A stretch of 64,000 nt of DNA from Rhodococcus sp. ARC_M5. GTDB taxonomy: Bacteria; Actinomycetota; Actinomycetes; Mycobacteriales; Mycobacteriaceae. Below, piece by piece: positions 45,042-57,981 of the stretch. The notes beneath the pieces were generated by a model that saw nothing but the letters and a program-made list of their open reading frames with translations, was not told where the DNA came from and ran no database searches. A program made the position numbers and the translations under genes. Location: positions 124,001 through 188,000 of the forward strand of contig NZ_JALGQE010000008.1 in NCBI RefSeq assembly GCF_022810405.1, given 5' to 3'. Position 1 is the stretch's first letter; every line of letters begins with the position of its first letter.

Positions 45042-45700
45042 CGGCGCGCGGATCCCGCGGGATGTTCGGTGTCCGGGGGAGTGGCGACACCTCCGGCTAC
45101 GGCAGGTTGCAGCCGCCGGTGGCGTCGGCGGACACGGCTGTCCGGCCCTATGGCAGCTACTTCGACGTACTGGTGGATCGATTGGCCACTGTTCTCCAGG
45201 CCGGTGACGCGGCCGTGCCGTTCGAGGACGCCGTCGAGAGTGCGGTGATCTTTCGCGATGAACTGACACTGCATCTCTCTCGGGAGCATGTGCCCGCTGT
45301 GGCCCGTGCTCTGCGTGACGACGAGGAACTGAGATTCGAATTGTGCACGGGGGCATCGGGTGTGCACTACCCGGATCAGATCGGCCGGGAATTGCGCGCG
45401 GTCTACCATCTGGTGTCCATCACCCACGGACGCCGTCTGCGACTGGAAGTGGCTGTGCCCGATGCAGATCCGCACACACCTTCGCTCTGCGCGGTGTATC
45501 CGACCAACGACTGGCACGAGCGCGAGGTCTACGACTTCTTCGGCATCGTCTTCGACGGTCATCCCGCACTGACGCGAATCGAGATGCCCGACGACTGGGT
45601 CGGCCACCCGCAACGCAAGGACTATCCCCTGGGCGGAATTCCCATCGAGTACAAGGGTGCCCGGGTTGCGCCTCCCAACGAGCGCAGGTCGTACAACTGA
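45038..45700 (+). CDS. nuoC: NADH-quinone oxidoreductase subunit C
   Basis: A 220-residue peripheral-arm subunit, separate from NuoD here. The family signature is [46 protein letters not shown]. The N-terminal 35 residues are a variable Gly-rich extension. The ATG overlaps the nuoB stop and the next gene starts with the last base of this stop codon (TGATG). Confidence 0.97.
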   Translation: MTARGSRGMFGVRGSGDTSGYGRLQPPVASADTAVRPYGSYFDVLVDRLATVLQAGDAAVPFEDAVESAVIFRDELTLHLSREHVPAVARALRDDEELRFELCTGASGVHYPDQIGRELRAVYHLVSITHGRRLRLEVAVPDADPHTPSLCAVYPTNDWHEREVYDFFGIVFDGHPALTRIEMPDDWVGHPQRKDYPLGGIPIEYKGARVAPPNERRSYN

Positions 45701-46998
45701 TGAGCGCAACGGACGAAACCATCTATGCAGTGTCGGGCCAGGACTGGGACGACGTGGTCGAACTGGCGCGCGGGTCCACCACCGAACGCATCGTGGTCAA
45801 CATGGGTCCACAACACCCGTCCACGCACGGTGTGCTGCGGTTGATTCTCGAGATCGAAGGCGAGACCGTCACCGAGGCCCGGTGCGGAATCGGCTACCTG
45901 CACACCGGTATCGAGAAGAATCTCGAGTATCGCAACTGGACTCAGGGCGTCACGTTCGTCACTCGTATGGACTATCTGTCACCCTTCTTCAACGAGACCG
46001 CGTACTGCCTCGGGGTGGAGAAGCTGCTCGACATCACCGACGACATTCCCGAGCGGGCGACGGTTGTCCGGGTGATGCTGATGGAGCTCAATCGGATCTC
46101 GTCGCACCTCGTGGCATTGGCCACGGGTGGAATGGAATTGGGTGCCGTGACGGCGATGCTGTTCGGCTTCCGAGAACGCGAACTGATTCTCGACGTCTTC
46201 GAGGCCATCACCGGACTTCGCATGAACCACGCGTACATCCGTCCCGGCGGCTTGTCTCAGGATCTGCCTGCCGACGCGATCGACAAGGTCCGCGAGCTCT
46301 TGCGGGTTCTTCCCGGACGGCTACGCGATCTCGAACTCATGCTCAACGACAACCCGATCTGGAAGGCCAGAACCGAGAACGTCGGCTACCTGGACCTCAC
46401 GGGGTGCATGGCCCTGGGTGTCACCGGTCCGGTGCTTCGATCGACCGGACTTCCCTACGATCTGCGCCGGTCCGACCCCTACTGCGGGTACGAGAACTAC
46501 GAGTTCGATGTTGTCACCGACACCGGATGCGATTGCTACGGGCGCTATCTGATTCGCGTCGAAGAGATGAAGGAATCGCTCAAGATCGTCGAGCAGACCC
46601 TCGATCGCCTGCGGCCCGGACCGGTGGTCATCGACGACAAGAAGATCGCCTGGCCGGCCGAACTGGTTTCCGGACCCGATGGTCTCGGCAATTCTCAGGA
46701 CCACGTGCGCACCATCATGAACACCTCGATGGAGTCGTTGATCCACCACTTCAAATTGGTGACCGAGGGAATGCGAGTGCCGGCAGGACAAGTTCTGTCC
46801 ACGGTGGAGTCGCCGCGAGGTGAACTGGGTGTGCACATCGTCAGCGACGGCGGAACTCGGCCGTACCGAGTGCATTTCAGAGACCCCTCGTTCACCAATC
46901 TGCAGGCGGTTGCCGCGATGTGCGAGGGCGGCATGATCTCCGACGTCATCGCTGCCGTCGCCAGTATCGATCCCGTGATGGGCGGGGTGGACCGATGA
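45700..46998 (+). CDS. nuoD: NADH-quinone oxidoreductase subunit D
   Basis: A 432-residue 49-kDa-type subunit forming the quinone site with NuoB. Markers are [17 protein letters not shown] (quinone-site His), [39 protein letters not shown] and a C-terminal ending [23 protein letters not shown]. The ATG lies in TGATG with nuoC. Confidence 0.98.
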   Translation: MSATDETIYAVSGQDWDDVVELARGSTTERIVVNMGPQHPSTHGVLRLILEIEGETVTEARCGIGYLHTGIEKNLEYRNWTQGVTFVTRMDYLSPFFNETAYCLGVEKLLDITDDIPERATVVRVMLMELNRISSHLVALATGGMELGAVTAMLFGFRERELILDVFEAITGLRMNHAYIRPGGLSQDLPADAIDKVRELLRVLPGRLRDLELMLNDNPIWKARTENVGYLDLTGCMALGVTGPVLRSTGLPYDLRRSDPYCGYENYEFDVVTDTGCDCYGRYLIRVEEMKESLKIVEQTLDRLRPGPVVIDDKKIAWPAELVSGPDGLGNSQDHVRTIMNTSMESLIHHFKLVTEGMRVPAGQVLSTVESPRGELGVHIVSDGGTRPYRVHFRDPSFTNLQAVAAMCEGGMISDVIAAVASIDPVMGGVDR

Positions 46999-47888
46999 CC
47001 GCACCACGCTCGGAGCCGGTGCTCGTCCAACTCGGAGCCCGCCCGGAAGAAGCCGTACAACTGGTCGGCCCCGACGCACGCGCGTCTTATCCCGCCGACG
47101 TCCGTGCACGCCTGCGCGAAGACGCCGATATCATCCTCGCTCGTTATCCTCAGGCGCGATCGGCGTTGCTACCGCTGCTGCACCTGGTGCAATCCGAGGA
47201 CGGCTATCTGACGCCGGCCGGAATCGAATTCTGCTCCGACGTCCTCGATCTCACCGGTGCCGAGGTGACCGCGGTCGCGACGTTCTACTCGATGTACCGC
47301 CGCGAGCCCACCGGAAACTATCGCGTCGGAGTGTGCACCAACACCCTGTGCGCGGTCATGGGCGGCGACGCCATCATGGACGCCCTGCGGGACCACCTCG
47401 AGATCGACCACGGCGGAACCACCGCCGACGGTGCCATCACCCTCGAACACATCGAGTGCAACGCCGCGTGCGACTTCGCGCCGGTGATGATGGTCAACTG
47501 GGAATTCTTCGACAACAGAACTCCGGCGTCGGCGCGGGACCTGGTCGACGCGCTTCGATCCGGTGCGCAGGTGACCCCGACCCGCGGCGCTCCGCTGTGC
47601 ACGTTCCGCGAGACCGAGCGAATTCTGGCCGGGTTCGCCGACGACCGCCCCGGGGCACTCGAATCCTCCGGCAGCGCAGGCGAAGCCACTCTCGCCGGCC
47701 TGCGGTACGCCCGAGAGCACTCGATGTCTGCTCCCGAGGCCGTCACCGGCTACCCGGACGATCATCCCGATCTGGGTGCCGAGGCCGTGGCGGAGACGGT
47801 GCGCGAGAAACCGGCTCCGGCACCCTCGGCGACCGTTCCACCGCAGCCGAACACCACCGAAACAGAGCCACCGACGAAGGGGAACTAA
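46995..47888 (+). CDS. nuoE: NADH-quinone oxidoreductase subunit E
   Basis: A 297-residue subunit with a thioredoxin-like [2Fe-2S] domain, cluster N1a. Ligands are C114 and C119 (VCTNTLC) and C155 and C159 (ECNAAC). It is longer than E. coli NuoE (166 aa); residues about 235-297 are an added tail rich in Ala, Pro and Thr, as in mycobacterial NuoE. The ATG overlaps nuoD. Confidence 0.96.
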   Translation: MTAPRSEPVLVQLGARPEEAVQLVGPDARASYPADVRARLREDADIILARYPQARSALLPLLHLVQSEDGYLTPAGIEFCSDVLDLTGAEVTAVATFYSMYRREPTGNYRVGVCTNTLCAVMGGDAIMDALRDHLEIDHGGTTADGAITLEHIECNAACDFAPVMMVNWEFFDNRTPASARDLVDALRSGAQVTPTRGAPLCTFRETERILAGFADDRPGALESSGSAGEATLAGLRYAREHSMSAPEAVTGYPDDHPDLGAEAVAETVREKPAPAPSATVPPQPNTTETEPPTKGN

Positions 47889-47889
47889 C

Positions 47890-49191
47890 ATGGCCCTGAC
47901 GCCGGTGCTGAGCGAGTTCTGGGGCGAGAAGGACTCGTGGACTCTCGACACCTACCGCAGCCACGACGGATATCGAGGGCTCGAGAAGGCCCTTGCCATG
48001 GACCCCGACGATCTCATCGCATTCGTCAAGGATTCCGGCCTGCGCGGCCGCGGTGGTGCAGGATTCCCGACCGGAACGAAGTGGAGTTTCATTCCTCAGG
48101 GTGACGGAAAAGCTCACTACCTGGTGGTCAACGCCGACGAGTCGGAGCCGGGTACGTGCAAGGACATGCCACTGATGATGGCGAGCCCGCACACGTTGAT
48201 CGAAGGAATCATCATTGCGGCCTACGCAATACGTGCATCGCACGCATTCGTCTACGTTCGCGGCGAAGTGGTACCGGTGCTGCGCAGACTGCAGGCCGCG
48301 GTGGCCGACGCCTACGCCGCGGGCTACCTGGGCAAGGACGTTCTCGGCTCGGGGTTCGACCTCGAGTTGGTGATCCATGCGGGGGCCGGGGCATACATCT
48401 GCGGCGAGGAGACAGCGCTACTCGATTCGCTGGAAGGGCGACGAGGTCAACCCCGACTGCGTCCACCGTTCCCCGCGGTGGCAGGTCTGTACGCACGCCC
48501 GACCGTGGTCAACAACGTGGAATCGATCGCCAGCGTCCCAGTGATCCTGCGCAAGGGAATCGAATGGTTCCGGTCGATGGGAAGCGAGAAGTCACCCGGA
48601 TTCACTCTGTACTCGATGTCCGGCCACGTGTGTCGGCCCGGCCAGTACGAGGCCCCGCTTGGCATCACCCTGCGGGAGCTCCTGGACTACGCGGGTGGCA
48701 TCCGGCCCGGTCACGAGCTGAAGTTCTGGACACCGGGAGGATCGTCGACGCCGATGTTCACCGGCGAGCACCTGGACGTTCCGCTCGACTACGAGGGCGT
48801 CGGTGCCGCCGGGTCGATGTTGGGTACCAAGGCCTTGCAGATCTTCGACGACACGACGTGCGTGGTGCGCGCGGTGTTGCGATGGACGGAGTTCTACGCA
48901 CACGAATCCTGCGGCAAATGCACGCCGTGCCGAGAAGGAACCTACTGGCTGGTGCAGATACTGCGCCGCCTCGACGGCGGAACCGGCACCGAAGCGGACC
49001 TCACGACGCTGCTCGACATTGCAGACGGCATTGCCGGAAAGTCGTTCTGCGCGTTGGGAGACGGAGCCGCAAGCCCGATCGTGTCCTCGCTGAAGTACTT
49101 CCGCGACGAATACATCCGACACGTCACCGAACAGGGTTGCCCGTTCGATCCACACCGATCGACCTTGATGGCAGAGGAGCTGACGTCGTGA
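47890..49191 (+). CDS. nuoF: NADH-quinone oxidoreductase subunit F
   Basis: A 433-residue NADH dehydrogenase core. The FMN/NADH-binding run is [15 protein letters not shown], then [14 protein letters not shown] and [19 protein letters not shown]. Cluster N3 is bound by C341, C344 and C347 (SCGKCTPC) and C387. It starts 1 bp after the nuoE stop and overlaps nuoG by 4 bp. Confidence 0.98.
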   Translation: MALTPVLSEFWGEKDSWTLDTYRSHDGYRGLEKALAMDPDDLIAFVKDSGLRGRGGAGFPTGTKWSFIPQGDGKAHYLVVNADESEPGTCKDMPLMMASPHTLIEGIIIAAYAIRASHAFVYVRGEVVPVLRRLQAAVADAYAAGYLGKDVLGSGFDLELVIHAGAGAYICGEETALLDSLEGRRGQPRLRPPFPAVAGLYARPTVVNNVESIASVPVILRKGIEWFRSMGSEKSPGFTLYSMSGHVCRPGQYEAPLGITLRELLDYAGGIRPGHELKFWTPGGSSTPMFTGEHLDVPLDYEGVGAAGSMLGTKALQIFDDTTCVVRAVLRWTEFYAHESCGKCTPCREGTYWLVQILRRLDGGTGTEADLTTLLDIADGIAGKSFCALGDGAASPIVSSLKYFRDEYIRHVTEQGCPFDPHRSTLMAEELTS

Positions 49192-51623
49192 CGGCACAGT
49201 CTGAACAGTCGGTCACTCCAGTCGAGATGGTGACGCTGACCATCGACGACCACGAGATCAGTGTTCCGAAGGGCACGTTGGTGATTCGCGCAGCCGAGCT
49301 GATGGGCGTACAGATCCCGCGCTTCTGCGATCACCCGCTGCTCGACCCGGTGGGGGCGTGCCGGCAATGTCTCGTCGATGTGGAGGGCCAACGCAAGCCG
49401 TTGGCATCCTGCACGACGACGGCGGCCGAGGGCATGATCGTGCGCACTCAGGTGACATCGGAGTCGGCGGAGAAGGCGCAGCGCGGCGTCATGGAATTGC
49501 TGCTGATCAATCATCCGCTCGATTGCCCGGTGTGCGACAAAGGCGGTGAGTGTCCGCTCCAGAACCAGGCGATGGCTGCGGGCCGCACCGAGTCCAGGTT
49601 CACCGAGGCCAAACGCACCTACCCCAAGCCGATTCCGCTCTCGGCCGAGATTCTGCTCGACCGGGAACGGTGCGTGCTGTGCGCTCGATGCACTCGCTTC
49701 GCGGCTCAAGTGGCCGGAGATCCCTCGATCGATCTGCTCGAACGCGGTGCTGTTCAACAGGTGGGCATCTTCGGCAACGAGCCGTTCGACTCGTACTTCT
49801 CGGGCAACACCGTGCAGATCTGCCCGGTCGGTGCCCTGACCAACACCGAATATCGGTTCCGGGCGCGGCCGTACGACCTCACGTCGTCGCCTAGCGTGTG
49901 CGAACACTGCGCCGGTGGCTGCGCCCAACGCACGGACCATCGACGCGGCAAGGTCCTGCGCCGGCTGGCGGGGGACGACCCGCAGGTCAACGAAGAGTGG
50001 AACTGCGACAAGGGACGGTGGGCGTTCAAATATGCCACCGAACCCGATCTCATCACCGCCCCGATGATCCGAGACGACTCGGGTCAACTGATCGAAACGT
50101 CGTGGTCGGCTGCGGTAGCCGCTGCGGCAAAGGGCCTGGCCGCAGCGGTCGGTCGAGCTGCGGTACTGCTCGGCGGAAGATCGACTCTCGAGGACTCCTA
50201 CGCATACTCCAAATTTGCCCGAACCGTATTGCACAGCAACGATATCGACTTCCGCAATCGCAGTCACAGCACAGAGGAAGCGAACTTCCTGGCCGGACGG
50301 ATCGCCGCGACCGGGCTCGGGGTCACCTACACCGACCTCGAGAACGCCCCGTTGGTGCTCCTTGTCGGCTTCGAGCCCGAGGAAGAATCACCACTGGTGT
50401 TCCTGCGGCTGCGTAAGGCGCGCCGCGCAGGCACAGTCGTGGTGGCGTCGATTGCGCCGTTCTCCAGTAGAGGCCTACGGAAGCTCGACGGCATCCTGCT
50501 GCAGGCGTATCCCGGTGACGAACCGGGGTGGCTCGATGCGTTGCACGTCGGCGATCGTGACACCGAATCGATTGCGCACCTCCTCCGAGAGCCCGGTGCG
50601 ATCGTTCTCGTGGGCGAGCGGCTCGGCTCCGTTCCTGGGGGTCTGTCGGCTGCCTCGAAACTGGCGGACGACACGGGGGCGAGCCTGGCCTGGATTCCGC
50701 GACGCGCCGGCGAACGCGGTGCCCTGGATGCAGGGGCGCTGCCGAACGTCCTGCCCGGCGGGCGTCCGGTGACCGACGCGGCTGCGCGCGCCGAGGTAGC
50801 GGCGGTGTGGGGAGTGCCCGAGCTGCCTGCGGGGGTGGGCCGTGACACCGCAGCGATCCTGGCCGACGCGGGACCGGATCGGGCCATGGTCACTGCCGGA
50901 ATCGATGTCGACGATCTGCCGGACCCCCGCGGTGCGCTCGATGCACTGGACCGATCTGCATTCGTGGTGAGCCTCGAGCTTCGCCGCAGCGCTGTGACCG
51001 ACCGGGCCGACGTCGTGTTCCCGGTGGCACCGGTCGTCGACAAACCGGGAACTTTCGTCGACTGGGAAGGACGACCTCGCACGTTCGACACCGCACTCGG
51101 TGCCGGTGCGGTGATGCCGGATCAACGCATCCTCGACGCCATCGCCGCACAGATGGGCGTCGAACTGTCCGTGCCCGACGCGGCTGCGGCACGCGCCGAG
51201 TTGGCTCGCCTCGGTGTGTGGAACGGCCCGCGCACCGCGGTGGCCCGGGTTGCGCCCCGCGCGGACCTTCCGACCGTCGGACCAGGGGAGGCGATTCTGG
51301 CCACGTGGCGGATGCTCATCGATGCGGGACGGATGCAGGACGGTGAGGACAACCTTGCCGCAACCGGTCGAATGCCCACGATTCGATTGTCGGCGGCAAC
51401 AGCCGCGTCCATCGGTGCCGACACCGGAGACCTGGTGAGCATTGTGACGGACCGCGGCTCGATCACGTTGCCGCTGACGATCACCGATCTGCCCGACGCC
51501 GTGGTGTGGGTACCGATGAACTCGCCCGGGTCGGCGGTGTATCGCTCGCTCGGGGTGCAGTCGGGCGCGGTGGTGAGCATTCGTCGCGGTTCTGCGGAAC
51601 GACCCGAAAGTGGGCAGTCATGA
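49188..51623 (+). CDS. nuoG: NADH-quinone oxidoreductase subunit G
   Basis: An 811-residue 75-kDa-type subunit. Cluster ligands by my count: N1b C47, C58, C61, C75; N5 H109, C113, C116, C122; N4 C162, C165, C168, C212. The N7 motif is complete, with C238, C241, C245 and C273. The rest is a molybdopterin-oxidoreductase-like fold without its active site residues visible. The start is GTG, overlapping nuoF by 4 bp. Confidence 0.98.
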   Translation: MTAQSEQSVTPVEMVTLTIDDHEISVPKGTLVIRAAELMGVQIPRFCDHPLLDPVGACRQCLVDVEGQRKPLASCTTTAAEGMIVRTQVTSESAEKAQRGVMELLLINHPLDCPVCDKGGECPLQNQAMAAGRTESRFTEAKRTYPKPIPLSAEILLDRERCVLCARCTRFAAQVAGDPSIDLLERGAVQQVGIFGNEPFDSYFSGNTVQICPVGALTNTEYRFRARPYDLTSSPSVCEHCAGGCAQRTDHRRGKVLRRLAGDDPQVNEEWNCDKGRWAFKYATEPDLITAPMIRDDSGQLIETSWSAAVAAAAKGLAAAVGRAAVLLGGRSTLEDSYAYSKFARTVLHSNDIDFRNRSHSTEEANFLAGRIAATGLGVTYTDLENAPLVLLVGFEPEEESPLVFLRLRKARRAGTVVVASIAPFSSRGLRKLDGILLQAYPGDEPGWLDALHVGDRDTESIAHLLREPGAIVLVGERLGSVPGGLSAASKLADDTGASLAWIPRRAGERGALDAGALPNVLPGGRPVTDAAARAEVAAVWGVPELPAGVGRDTAAILADAGPDRAMVTAGIDVDDLPDPRGALDALDRSAFVVSLELRRSAVTDRADVVFPVAPVVDKPGTFVDWEGRPRTFDTALGAGAVMPDQRILDAIAAQMGVELSVPDAAAARAELARLGVWNGPRTAVARVAPRADLPTVGPGEAILATWRMLIDAGRMQDGEDNLAATGRMPTIRLSAATAASIGADTGDLVSIVTDRGSITLPLTITDLPDAVVWVPMNSPGSAVYRSLGVQSGAVVSIRRGSAERPESGQS

Positions 51624-52930
51624 TCGTGGCCGCGCCGACCGATCTGTCGATGTTCGGCAACGACCCGTGGTGGTTGGTTGTCGGGAAGGCCTTGGCGGTC
51701 TTCGTGTTTCTGGTGCTGACGCCGCTGGTTGCGATCTATGCCGAACGCAAGATCATGGCGTGGATGCAGATGCGCGTGGGTCCGAACCGAGTGGGTCCGT
51801 GGGGGTTGTTGCAGTCCTTGATGGACGGTATCAAGCTGGCGCTGAAGGAGGGGATCACTCCGACCGGCGTCGACAAGCCGATTTACATTCTGGCTCCGAT
51901 CATTTCGGTGGTTCCCGCGTTCATGGCCTTCGCTGTGATTCCGTTCGGGCCCGAGGTGTCGGTGTTCGGTACGACGACGCCGCTGCAGATGACCGACCTG
52001 CCGGTGGGAGTTCTGTACATTCTCGCGGTCACCTCGGTGGGTGTGTACGGGATCGTGTTGGCGGGGTGGGCGTCGGGCTCGACGTATCCGTTGTTGGGCG
52101 CACTGCGGTCGACGGCGCAGGTGATCTCCTACGAGGTCGCAATGGGCTTGTCGTTCGCTGCGGTGTTCCTGTACGCGGGCACCATGTCGACGTCTGGAAT
52201 CGTTGCAGCGCAGCAGAACACGTGGTACATCTTCCTGCTGTTGCCGTCGTTCCTGGTGTACGTCACGGCCATGGTCGGTGAAACCAACCGCGCGCCGTTC
52301 GATCTGCCCGAGGCGGAGGGCGAGTTGGTGGGCGGATTTCACACCGAGTACTCGTCGCTGCGTTTCGCGATGTTCATGCTCGCCGAATACATCAACATGG
52401 TCACCGTGTCGGCCCTCGCGACCACGCTGTTCCTCGGCGGCTGGCAGGCTCCGATTCCGTTGAGTCTGTGGAGCGGTGCCAATTCCGGGTGGTGGCCGGT
52501 GCTGTGGTTCACCCTCAAGGTCTGGGTGTTCCTGTTCGTCTTCATCTGGCTGCGTTCGACATTGCCGAGGCTGCGCTACGACCAGTTCATGAACTTCGGC
52601 TGGAAAATTCTCATTCCCGTTGCCCTGATCTGGGTCATGGTGATCGCGACGGTGCGGGTGCTGGGGGCCGATCGGTACGACGTACCTCTGGTCACCTTCT
52701 TCGTGTCGATGACATTTGCGGTGGCGGTGCTGAGTTCCCTGCTGCTCATGGTGCGCCGTCGTGCACGGGAGCGGAACGTGCCGCCTCCCGCTCCCGTCGC
52801 CGAGTTCGATGCTCTGGCAGGTGGCTTCCCGGTACCCCCCATTCCCGGCCTGGGCTCGACTGTTCCGAGCCGGCACGCCGGCGTGCGCTCTCGCGCCGCC
52901 GGATCACCGAAGGAGAACGCAGATGCCTGA
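51620..52930 (+). CDS. nuoH: NADH-quinone oxidoreductase subunit H
   Basis: A 436-residue eight-helix subunit at the joint of the two arms, near the quinone site. Signature segments are [37 protein letters not shown] and [33 protein letters not shown]. The C-terminal 50 residues are a soluble tail longer than in E. coli. It overlaps nuoG by 4 bp and nuoI by 8 bp. Confidence 0.97.
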   Translation: MIVAAPTDLSMFGNDPWWLVVGKALAVFVFLVLTPLVAIYAERKIMAWMQMRVGPNRVGPWGLLQSLMDGIKLALKEGITPTGVDKPIYILAPIISVVPAFMAFAVIPFGPEVSVFGTTTPLQMTDLPVGVLYILAVTSVGVYGIVLAGWASGSTYPLLGALRSTAQVISYEVAMGLSFAAVFLYAGTMSTSGIVAAQQNTWYIFLLLPSFLVYVTAMVGETNRAPFDLPEAEGELVGGFHTEYSSLRFAMFMLAEYINMVTVSALATTLFLGGWQAPIPLSLWSGANSGWWPVLWFTLKVWVFLFVFIWLRSTLPRLRYDQFMNFGWKILIPVALIWVMVIATVRVLGADRYDVPLVTFFVSMTFAVAVLSSLLLMVRRRARERNVPPPAPVAEFDALAGGFPVPPIPGLGSTVPSRHAGVRSRAAGSPKENADA

Positions 52931-53492
52931 ATTCCTCGGTCCCATCGCCGGTTTCGGTGTCACGTTCGCGACGATGTTCAAGAAGGCCGAGACGGAGCTG
53001 TATCCGGAGGAGAAAAAGCCGACCGAGGTTCGCTATCACGGTAGGCATCAGCTCAATCGGTACGCCGACGGCCTCGAGAAGTGCATCGGTTGCGAGCTCT
53101 GTGCGTGGGCCTGCCCGGCCGACGCCATCTACGTCGAAGGGGCCGACAACACCGAGACCGAAAGATTCTCTCCGGGCGAGAGATACGGCGCGGTGTACCA
53201 GATCAACTACCTCCGGTGCATCGGATGCGGCTTGTGTGTGGAGGCCTGTCCTACACGCGCTCTGACGATGACGAACGAGTACGAGTTGGCCGGTGACAAC
53301 CGAGCCGATCTGATCTACGAGAAGGACGCGCTGCTGGCACCGCTGGAGCCGGACATGACGGCAGCGCCGCACGCGATGGCACCGGGCCTTTCGGCCGAGG
53401 ACTACTACCGGGGCACCGTCACCGGCCACGAGGCCACGGCCGAGTCCGCTGCCGAACCCGCAGCCGAACCCGAGGCTGGCTCGGCGCGATGA
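52923..53492 (+). CDS. nuoI: NADH-quinone oxidoreductase subunit I
   Basis: A 189-residue ferredoxin-like subunit with clusters N6a and N6b. The two CxxCxxCxxxCP motifs are [12 protein letters not shown] (C54 to C64) and [12 protein letters not shown] (C99 to C109). A Glu/Ala-rich tail follows residue 165. The gene begins inside the nuoH 3' end. Confidence 0.98.
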   Translation: MPEFLGPIAGFGVTFATMFKKAETELYPEEKKPTEVRYHGRHQLNRYADGLEKCIGCELCAWACPADAIYVEGADNTETERFSPGERYGAVYQINYLRCIGCGLCVEACPTRALTMTNEYELAGDNRADLIYEKDALLAPLEPDMTAAPHAMAPGLSAEDYYRGTVTGHEATAESAAEPAAEPEAGSAR

Positions 53493-54265
53493 GCACCCGG
53501 GACGCCACTGTGCTGCTTACCCTCGACGCCACGTCCACCGGTGAAGCCGTGCAGTTCTGGACCCTCGGTGTCGTCGCCGTCATCGGCGCGCTGGGCGTGG
53601 TGATGAGCACGAAGGCCGTCTATTCGGCGTTGTTCCTCGCCGCCACGATGGTGGTGCTGGCGACGTTCTACATGGCGCAGGGTGCGTTGTTCCTCGGTGT
53701 CGTGCAGATCGTCGTCTACACCGGCGCGGTCATGATGCTCTTCCTGTTCGTCCTGATGCTCGTGGGAGTCGACACCTCGGAATCGCTGACGGAGACCCTG
53801 CGCGGGCATCGCATCGCGGCCGTAGTCATCGGAATCGGTTTCGGGCTGTTGATCATCGGCGTACTGCTCCGCGATTCGGTCCAGAGCGGGCGGCTCGACT
53901 TCGCCGGGCTCGACGCCGCCAACTCCACCGGCAACGTCGAGGGCTTGGCCGAGCTGATCTTCGTCGAGTACGTGTGGGCATTCGAGTTGACCGGGGCGCT
54001 CCTCATCACTGCGACCATCGGAGCGATGATTCTGGCGCACCGGGAAGCTTTGGGGCCGGTCAAAGGTCAACGCGAAATGTCGCAGGACCGATTCCGGGAC
54101 GGCTCCAGAGTGACACCGCTGCCGAGCCCAGGCGTCTACGCCAGACACAACGGCGTCGATCGCCGCGCCCTGTTGCCGGACGGAACCGAATCCGAGTCCT
54201 CCGTCAACGCCATGTTCGCCGATCCTCGGAGCCAGTACAAGGTGGACGGGGGTGACCAGCGATGA
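53489..54265 (+). CDS. nuoJ: NADH-quinone oxidoreductase subunit J
   Basis: A 258-residue membrane-arm subunit with five helices: [62 protein letters not shown] and further. A long hydrophilic tail (from about 190), as in mycobacteria, ends the protein. It overlaps both neighbours by 4 bp. Confidence 0.97.
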   Translation: MSTRDATVLLTLDATSTGEAVQFWTLGVVAVIGALGVVMSTKAVYSALFLAATMVVLATFYMAQGALFLGVVQIVVYTGAVMMLFLFVLMLVGVDTSESLTETLRGHRIAAVVIGIGFGLLIIGVLLRDSVQSGRLDFAGLDAANSTGNVEGLAELIFVEYVWAFELTGALLITATIGAMILAHREALGPVKGQREMSQDRFRDGSRVTPLPSPGVYARHNGVDRRALLPDGTESESSVNAMFADPRSQYKVDGGDQR

Positions 54266-54561
54266 ATCCGGAGAACTACCTGTACCTCTCCGTACTGCTG
54301 TTCACGATCGGAGCGGCGGGTGTCATCGTCAGACGCAACGCCATCATCGTGTTCATGTGCATCGAATTGATGCTCAACGCAGTCAATCTCGCGTTCGTCA
54401 CCTTCTCCCGCATGCACGGCAATCTCGACGGACAGTTGTTCGCGTTCTTCACCATGGTGGTCGCCGCCGCCGAGGTGGTGGTGGGCCTGGCCATCATCAT
54501 GGCCATCTTCCGATCCCGTCGGTCGATTTCGATGGACGAGAACTCCCTGATGAAGAATTGA
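54262..54561 (+). CDS. nuoK: NADH-quinone oxidoreductase subunit K
   Basis: A 99-residue three-helix proton-channel subunit. [41 protein letters not shown] contains the essential Glu of the membrane path. [21 protein letters not shown] holds the second one. ATG overlaps nuoJ; nuoL follows after 13 bp. Confidence 0.98.
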   Translation: MNPENYLYLSVLLFTIGAAGVIVRRNAIIVFMCIELMLNAVNLAFVTFSRMHGNLDGQLFAFFTMVVAAAEVVVGLAIIMAIFRSRRSISMDENSLMKN

Positions 54562-54574
54562 CGGGGGCGCAGAA

Positions 54575-56446
54575 ATGATGTCGATACTGTGGCTTCTGCC
54601 GGCTCTGCCGGCCTTCGGTGCGGCGTTCCTGCTGCTCGGTGGCAGGCGCACCGACCGGTGGGGGCACCTCGTCGCGACGGCAACTGCGGTGTCCTCGTTC
54701 GCTGTTGCCGCAGTGGTGTTCGGGTCGATGCTCGGGCGCGCGGAGTCCGGCCGTGCTCTCACCCAGACACTGTTCCGGTGGGTTCCGGTAGACGAACTGC
54801 AGGTCGAATTCGGCTTGCGCGCAGACCAATTGTCGATCTGCTTCGTCCTGCTGATCACCGGGGTCGGGTCGCTCATTCACGTGTACTCCATCGGCTACAT
54901 GAGCCACGACGCCGAGCGGCGACGCTTCTTCGCGTACCTCAACCTGTTTCTGGCAGCCATGCTGCTGCTGGTTCTGGCCGACAACTTCCTCGGTCTCTAT
55001 CTCGGGTGGGAGGGTGTCGGTCTGGCGTCGTATCTGCTCATCGGCTTCTGGCAGCACAAACCGTCGGCCGCATCGGCTGCCCGAAAAGCGTTCGTGGTCA
55101 ACCGAGTCGGCGATATCGGGTTGGCCGTCGCACTGATGATCATGTTCGTCAACTTCGGCTCCGTGCAGTACGACGTCGTGTTCGCCGGTATCGGCGAGGC
55201 GAGTGAATCGGTGGCCACCGCCATGGCGCTGATGCTGCTGTTGGCCGCGTGTGGAAAGTCGGCGCAGGTGCCGCTGCAGTCGTGGCTCGGCGACGCCATG
55301 GAGGGCCCGACACCGGTGTCGGCATTGATTCACGCGGCCACGATGGTCACGGCCGGGGTGTATCTCATCGTGCGCTCGGGTCCGGTGTTCGAGGCGTCGC
55401 CTGCCGCCCGCGCGGCGACCGTCGCCGTCGGGGCGGTCACCCTGCTGTTCGGTGCCGTCATCGGTTGCGCGAAGGACGACATCAAGAAGGCGCTCGCGGC
55501 GTCGACGATGAGTCAGATCGGGTACATGGTGCTCGCGGCCGGCCTCGGCCCCTCCGGGTACGCCTACGCCATCGTGCTGTTGATCTCGCACGGCTTCTTC
55601 AAAGCGGGCCTGTTCCTGGGCGCGGGTTCGGTGATGCACGCCATGAACGACGAGACCGACATGCGGAAGTTCGGTGGACTCCGCGCCGCGATGCCGATCA
55701 CATTCGTCACGTTCGGCCTCGGCTACCTGGCCATCATCGGACTGCCGCCGTTCTCCGGCTTCTTCGCGAAGGACCCGATCATCGAAGTCGCATTCGCCGC
55801 CGGGGGAGTGGCCGGTCCGATTCTCGGCTGCGTGACACTGCTCGGTGCAGGCCTGACGGCCTTCTACATGACCCGGGTGATGCTGATGACGTTCTTCGGT
55901 CCGAAACGCTGGTCCGCACAGGCACATCCGCACGAGGCGTCGGCGACGATGACTGCCCCGATGATCGTGTTGGCCGTCGGTTCGGTGGCCTCGGGAGCTT
56001 TCCTCGCGGTGGGCGGACGACTCGAGGAATGGCTGGAACCCGTGGTGGGATCGGCACACGAGGAGCACGCGATTCCGGCGTGGGTGGTCACCGTCGCCGT
56101 GCTGGTGGTGGTGCTGGCCGGCGCTACCGTCGCCTACCGCAAGTACATCGTGGGTGAGGTTCCGCCGATACCACCCGCGGACGTGTCACCCTTGACCCGA
56201 GCTGCACGTGCCGATCTCTACGGAGATGCCGTCAACGAGGCGGCCTTCATGCGTCCCGGGCAGACACTGACGCGTGCACTGGTGCACGCCGACAACGGTA
56301 TCGACGCAGTCGTGGACGGGGTGGGGAGCACGATCGGCGGTGCATCGACGCGGTCCCGGCAGCTGCAAACGGGATATGTGCGGTCGTATGCGTTGGCGAT
56401 GTTGGCCGGAGCCGTTCTCGTGGTACTGATGGTGGTGATTCTGTGA
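54575..56446 (+). CDS. nuoL: NADH-quinone oxidoreductase subunit L
   Basis: A 623-residue antiporter-like subunit with a long lateral helix at the C-terminus, the most distal proton pump. Segments include [48 protein letters not shown] and [23 protein letters not shown], which hold the conserved Lys and Glu of the proton path. Starts at ATG 54575; the next codon is also ATG. nuoM GTG overlaps by 4 bp. Confidence 0.97.
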   Translation: MMSILWLLPALPAFGAAFLLLGGRRTDRWGHLVATATAVSSFAVAAVVFGSMLGRAESGRALTQTLFRWVPVDELQVEFGLRADQLSICFVLLITGVGSLIHVYSIGYMSHDAERRRFFAYLNLFLAAMLLLVLADNFLGLYLGWEGVGLASYLLIGFWQHKPSAASAARKAFVVNRVGDIGLAVALMIMFVNFGSVQYDVVFAGIGEASESVATAMALMLLLAACGKSAQVPLQSWLGDAMEGPTPVSALIHAATMVTAGVYLIVRSGPVFEASPAARAATVAVGAVTLLFGAVIGCAKDDIKKALAASTMSQIGYMVLAAGLGPSGYAYAIVLLISHGFFKAGLFLGAGSVMHAMNDETDMRKFGGLRAAMPITFVTFGLGYLAIIGLPPFSGFFAKDPIIEVAFAAGGVAGPILGCVTLLGAGLTAFYMTRVMLMTFFGPKRWSAQAHPHEASATMTAPMIVLAVGSVASGAFLAVGGRLEEWLEPVVGSAHEEHAIPAWVVTVAVLVVVLAGATVAYRKYIVGEVPPIPPADVSPLTRAARADLYGDAVNEAAFMRPGQTLTRALVHADNGIDAVVDGVGSTIGGASTRSRQLQTGYVRSYALAMLAGAVLVVLMVVIL

Positions 56447-57981
56447 CGACTCCCTGGTTGACCGTCCTGTGGGTGCTCCCGATGCTCGGTGCGATCGTCG
56501 TCGCCCTGGTGCCTGCCGCTCGTCCGACGGTAGCGCGCAGTGCCGCAGTGGGTTTCGCTGCCGGGACCTTGGTCGTGTCGGTCGCACTGGCGGTGTCGTT
56601 CGACTCCGGTGGTGATCGGTACCAGTTCGTCGAAGACCACGCCTGGATAGCGGCGTTCGGTGCGCGGTACACCCTCGGCCTGGACGGAATCGGCCTCGTC
56701 CTGGTGTTGCTCACCACCGTCCTCACGCCGTTGCTGCTCGTCGCGGGCTGGTACGACGGCAGTCGCGTCGCGAACTACGGCTCCCGTCGGGTGTCGCACA
56801 CGTACATGGCGTTGATCCTGGTGGTCGAGTCGATGGTGCTCGTCTCGTTCACCGCGTTGGACGTGTTGTTGTTCTACATCTTCTTCGAGGCGATGCTGAT
56901 TCCGATGTATTTCCTCATCGGTGGTTTCGGGGGAGTCCATCGCACGCGCGCCGCGGTGAAGTTCCTGCTGTACAACCTGTTCGGCGGTCTGGTGATGTTG
57001 GCGGCCGTCATCGGCCTGTACGTGGTGACCGCGCGACCCGACGGGCCTTTCGAAGGTGGGACGTTCGATCTGCGCGCGATCGCCGACGCGGCGGCATCGG
57101 GCGGGCTCGGTGTGGATCCGATGGTGCTGAACGCGCTGTTCCTCGGCTTCATGTTCGCTTTCGCGATCAAGGCACCGTTGTGGCCGTTCCATTCGTGGCT
57201 CCCCGACGCCGCAGTGCAGTCCACACCCGCGACCGCGGTGCTGATGATGTCGGTGGTGGACAAGGTCGGCACGTTCGCGATGCTGCGGTTCTGTCTCGAA
57301 CTCTTCCCTGGCTCGTCGCAGACGTTCGCCCCGTGGATCATCACTCTTGCGGTCATCGGCATCGTCTACGGCGCGATACTCGCGATCGGCCAGACCGACA
57401 TGATGAGACTGATTGCCTACACATCGATTTCGCACTTCGGGTTCATCATCCTCGGCATCTTCGCCATGACCGGTCAGAGTCAGGCCGGTGCCACGCTCTA
57501 CATGGTCAACCATGGAATCTCCACGGCCGCTCTGTTCTTGATCGCGGGCTTCCTCGTGTCGCGTCGAGGGTCGAGACAGATCGCCGACTACGGCGGTGTG
57601 CAGAAGGTGGCACCGGTGCTTGCCGGAACCTTCTTGATCTCGGGACTCGCCACGCTCTCGCTACCCGGTCTCGCCCCGTTCGTGAGCGAATTCCTGGTGT
57701 TGATCGGCACGTTCGGTCGATACGGAGTCGCCGCGATCGTTGCCGCCGGAGCCCTTGTGCTGTCGGCGATCTACATACTGTGGCTCTACCAGCGCGTCAT
57801 GACCGGGCCGGTCCGGGAGGGCAACGGGAAGGTGTCCGATCTCGTTCGCCGCGAGCTGACCGTGGTGGTGCCGTTGATCGCGCTGCTGATCGTCCTCGGG
57901 GTGTATCCGAAACCAGCGCTCGATGTCATCACTCCAGCAGTGCAATCCACGATCGTCGACAATGCAGGAGGTCAGCGATGA
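56443..57981 (+). CDS. nuoM: NADH-quinone oxidoreductase subunit M
   Basis: A 512-residue antiporter-like proton-pump subunit. Typical stretches are [83 protein letters not shown] and [24 protein letters not shown]. It begins with GTG within the nuoL end and stops within the nuoN ATG. Confidence 0.97.
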   Translation: MTTPWLTVLWVLPMLGAIVVALVPAARPTVARSAAVGFAAGTLVVSVALAVSFDSGGDRYQFVEDHAWIAAFGARYTLGLDGIGLVLVLLTTVLTPLLLVAGWYDGSRVANYGSRRVSHTYMALILVVESMVLVSFTALDVLLFYIFFEAMLIPMYFLIGGFGGVHRTRAAVKFLLYNLFGGLVMLAAVIGLYVVTARPDGPFEGGTFDLRAIADAAASGGLGVDPMVLNALFLGFMFAFAIKAPLWPFHSWLPDAAVQSTPATAVLMMSVVDKVGTFAMLRFCLELFPGSSQTFAPWIITLAVIGIVYGAILAIGQTDMMRLIAYTSISHFGFIILGIFAMTGQSQAGATLYMVNHGISTAALFLIAGFLVSRRGSRQIADYGGVQKVAPVLAGTFLISGLATLSLPGLAPFVSEFLVLIGTFGRYGVAAIVAAGALVLSAIYILWLYQRVMTGPVREGNGKVSDLVRRELTVVVPLIALLIVLGVYPKPALDVITPAVQSTIVDNAGGQR

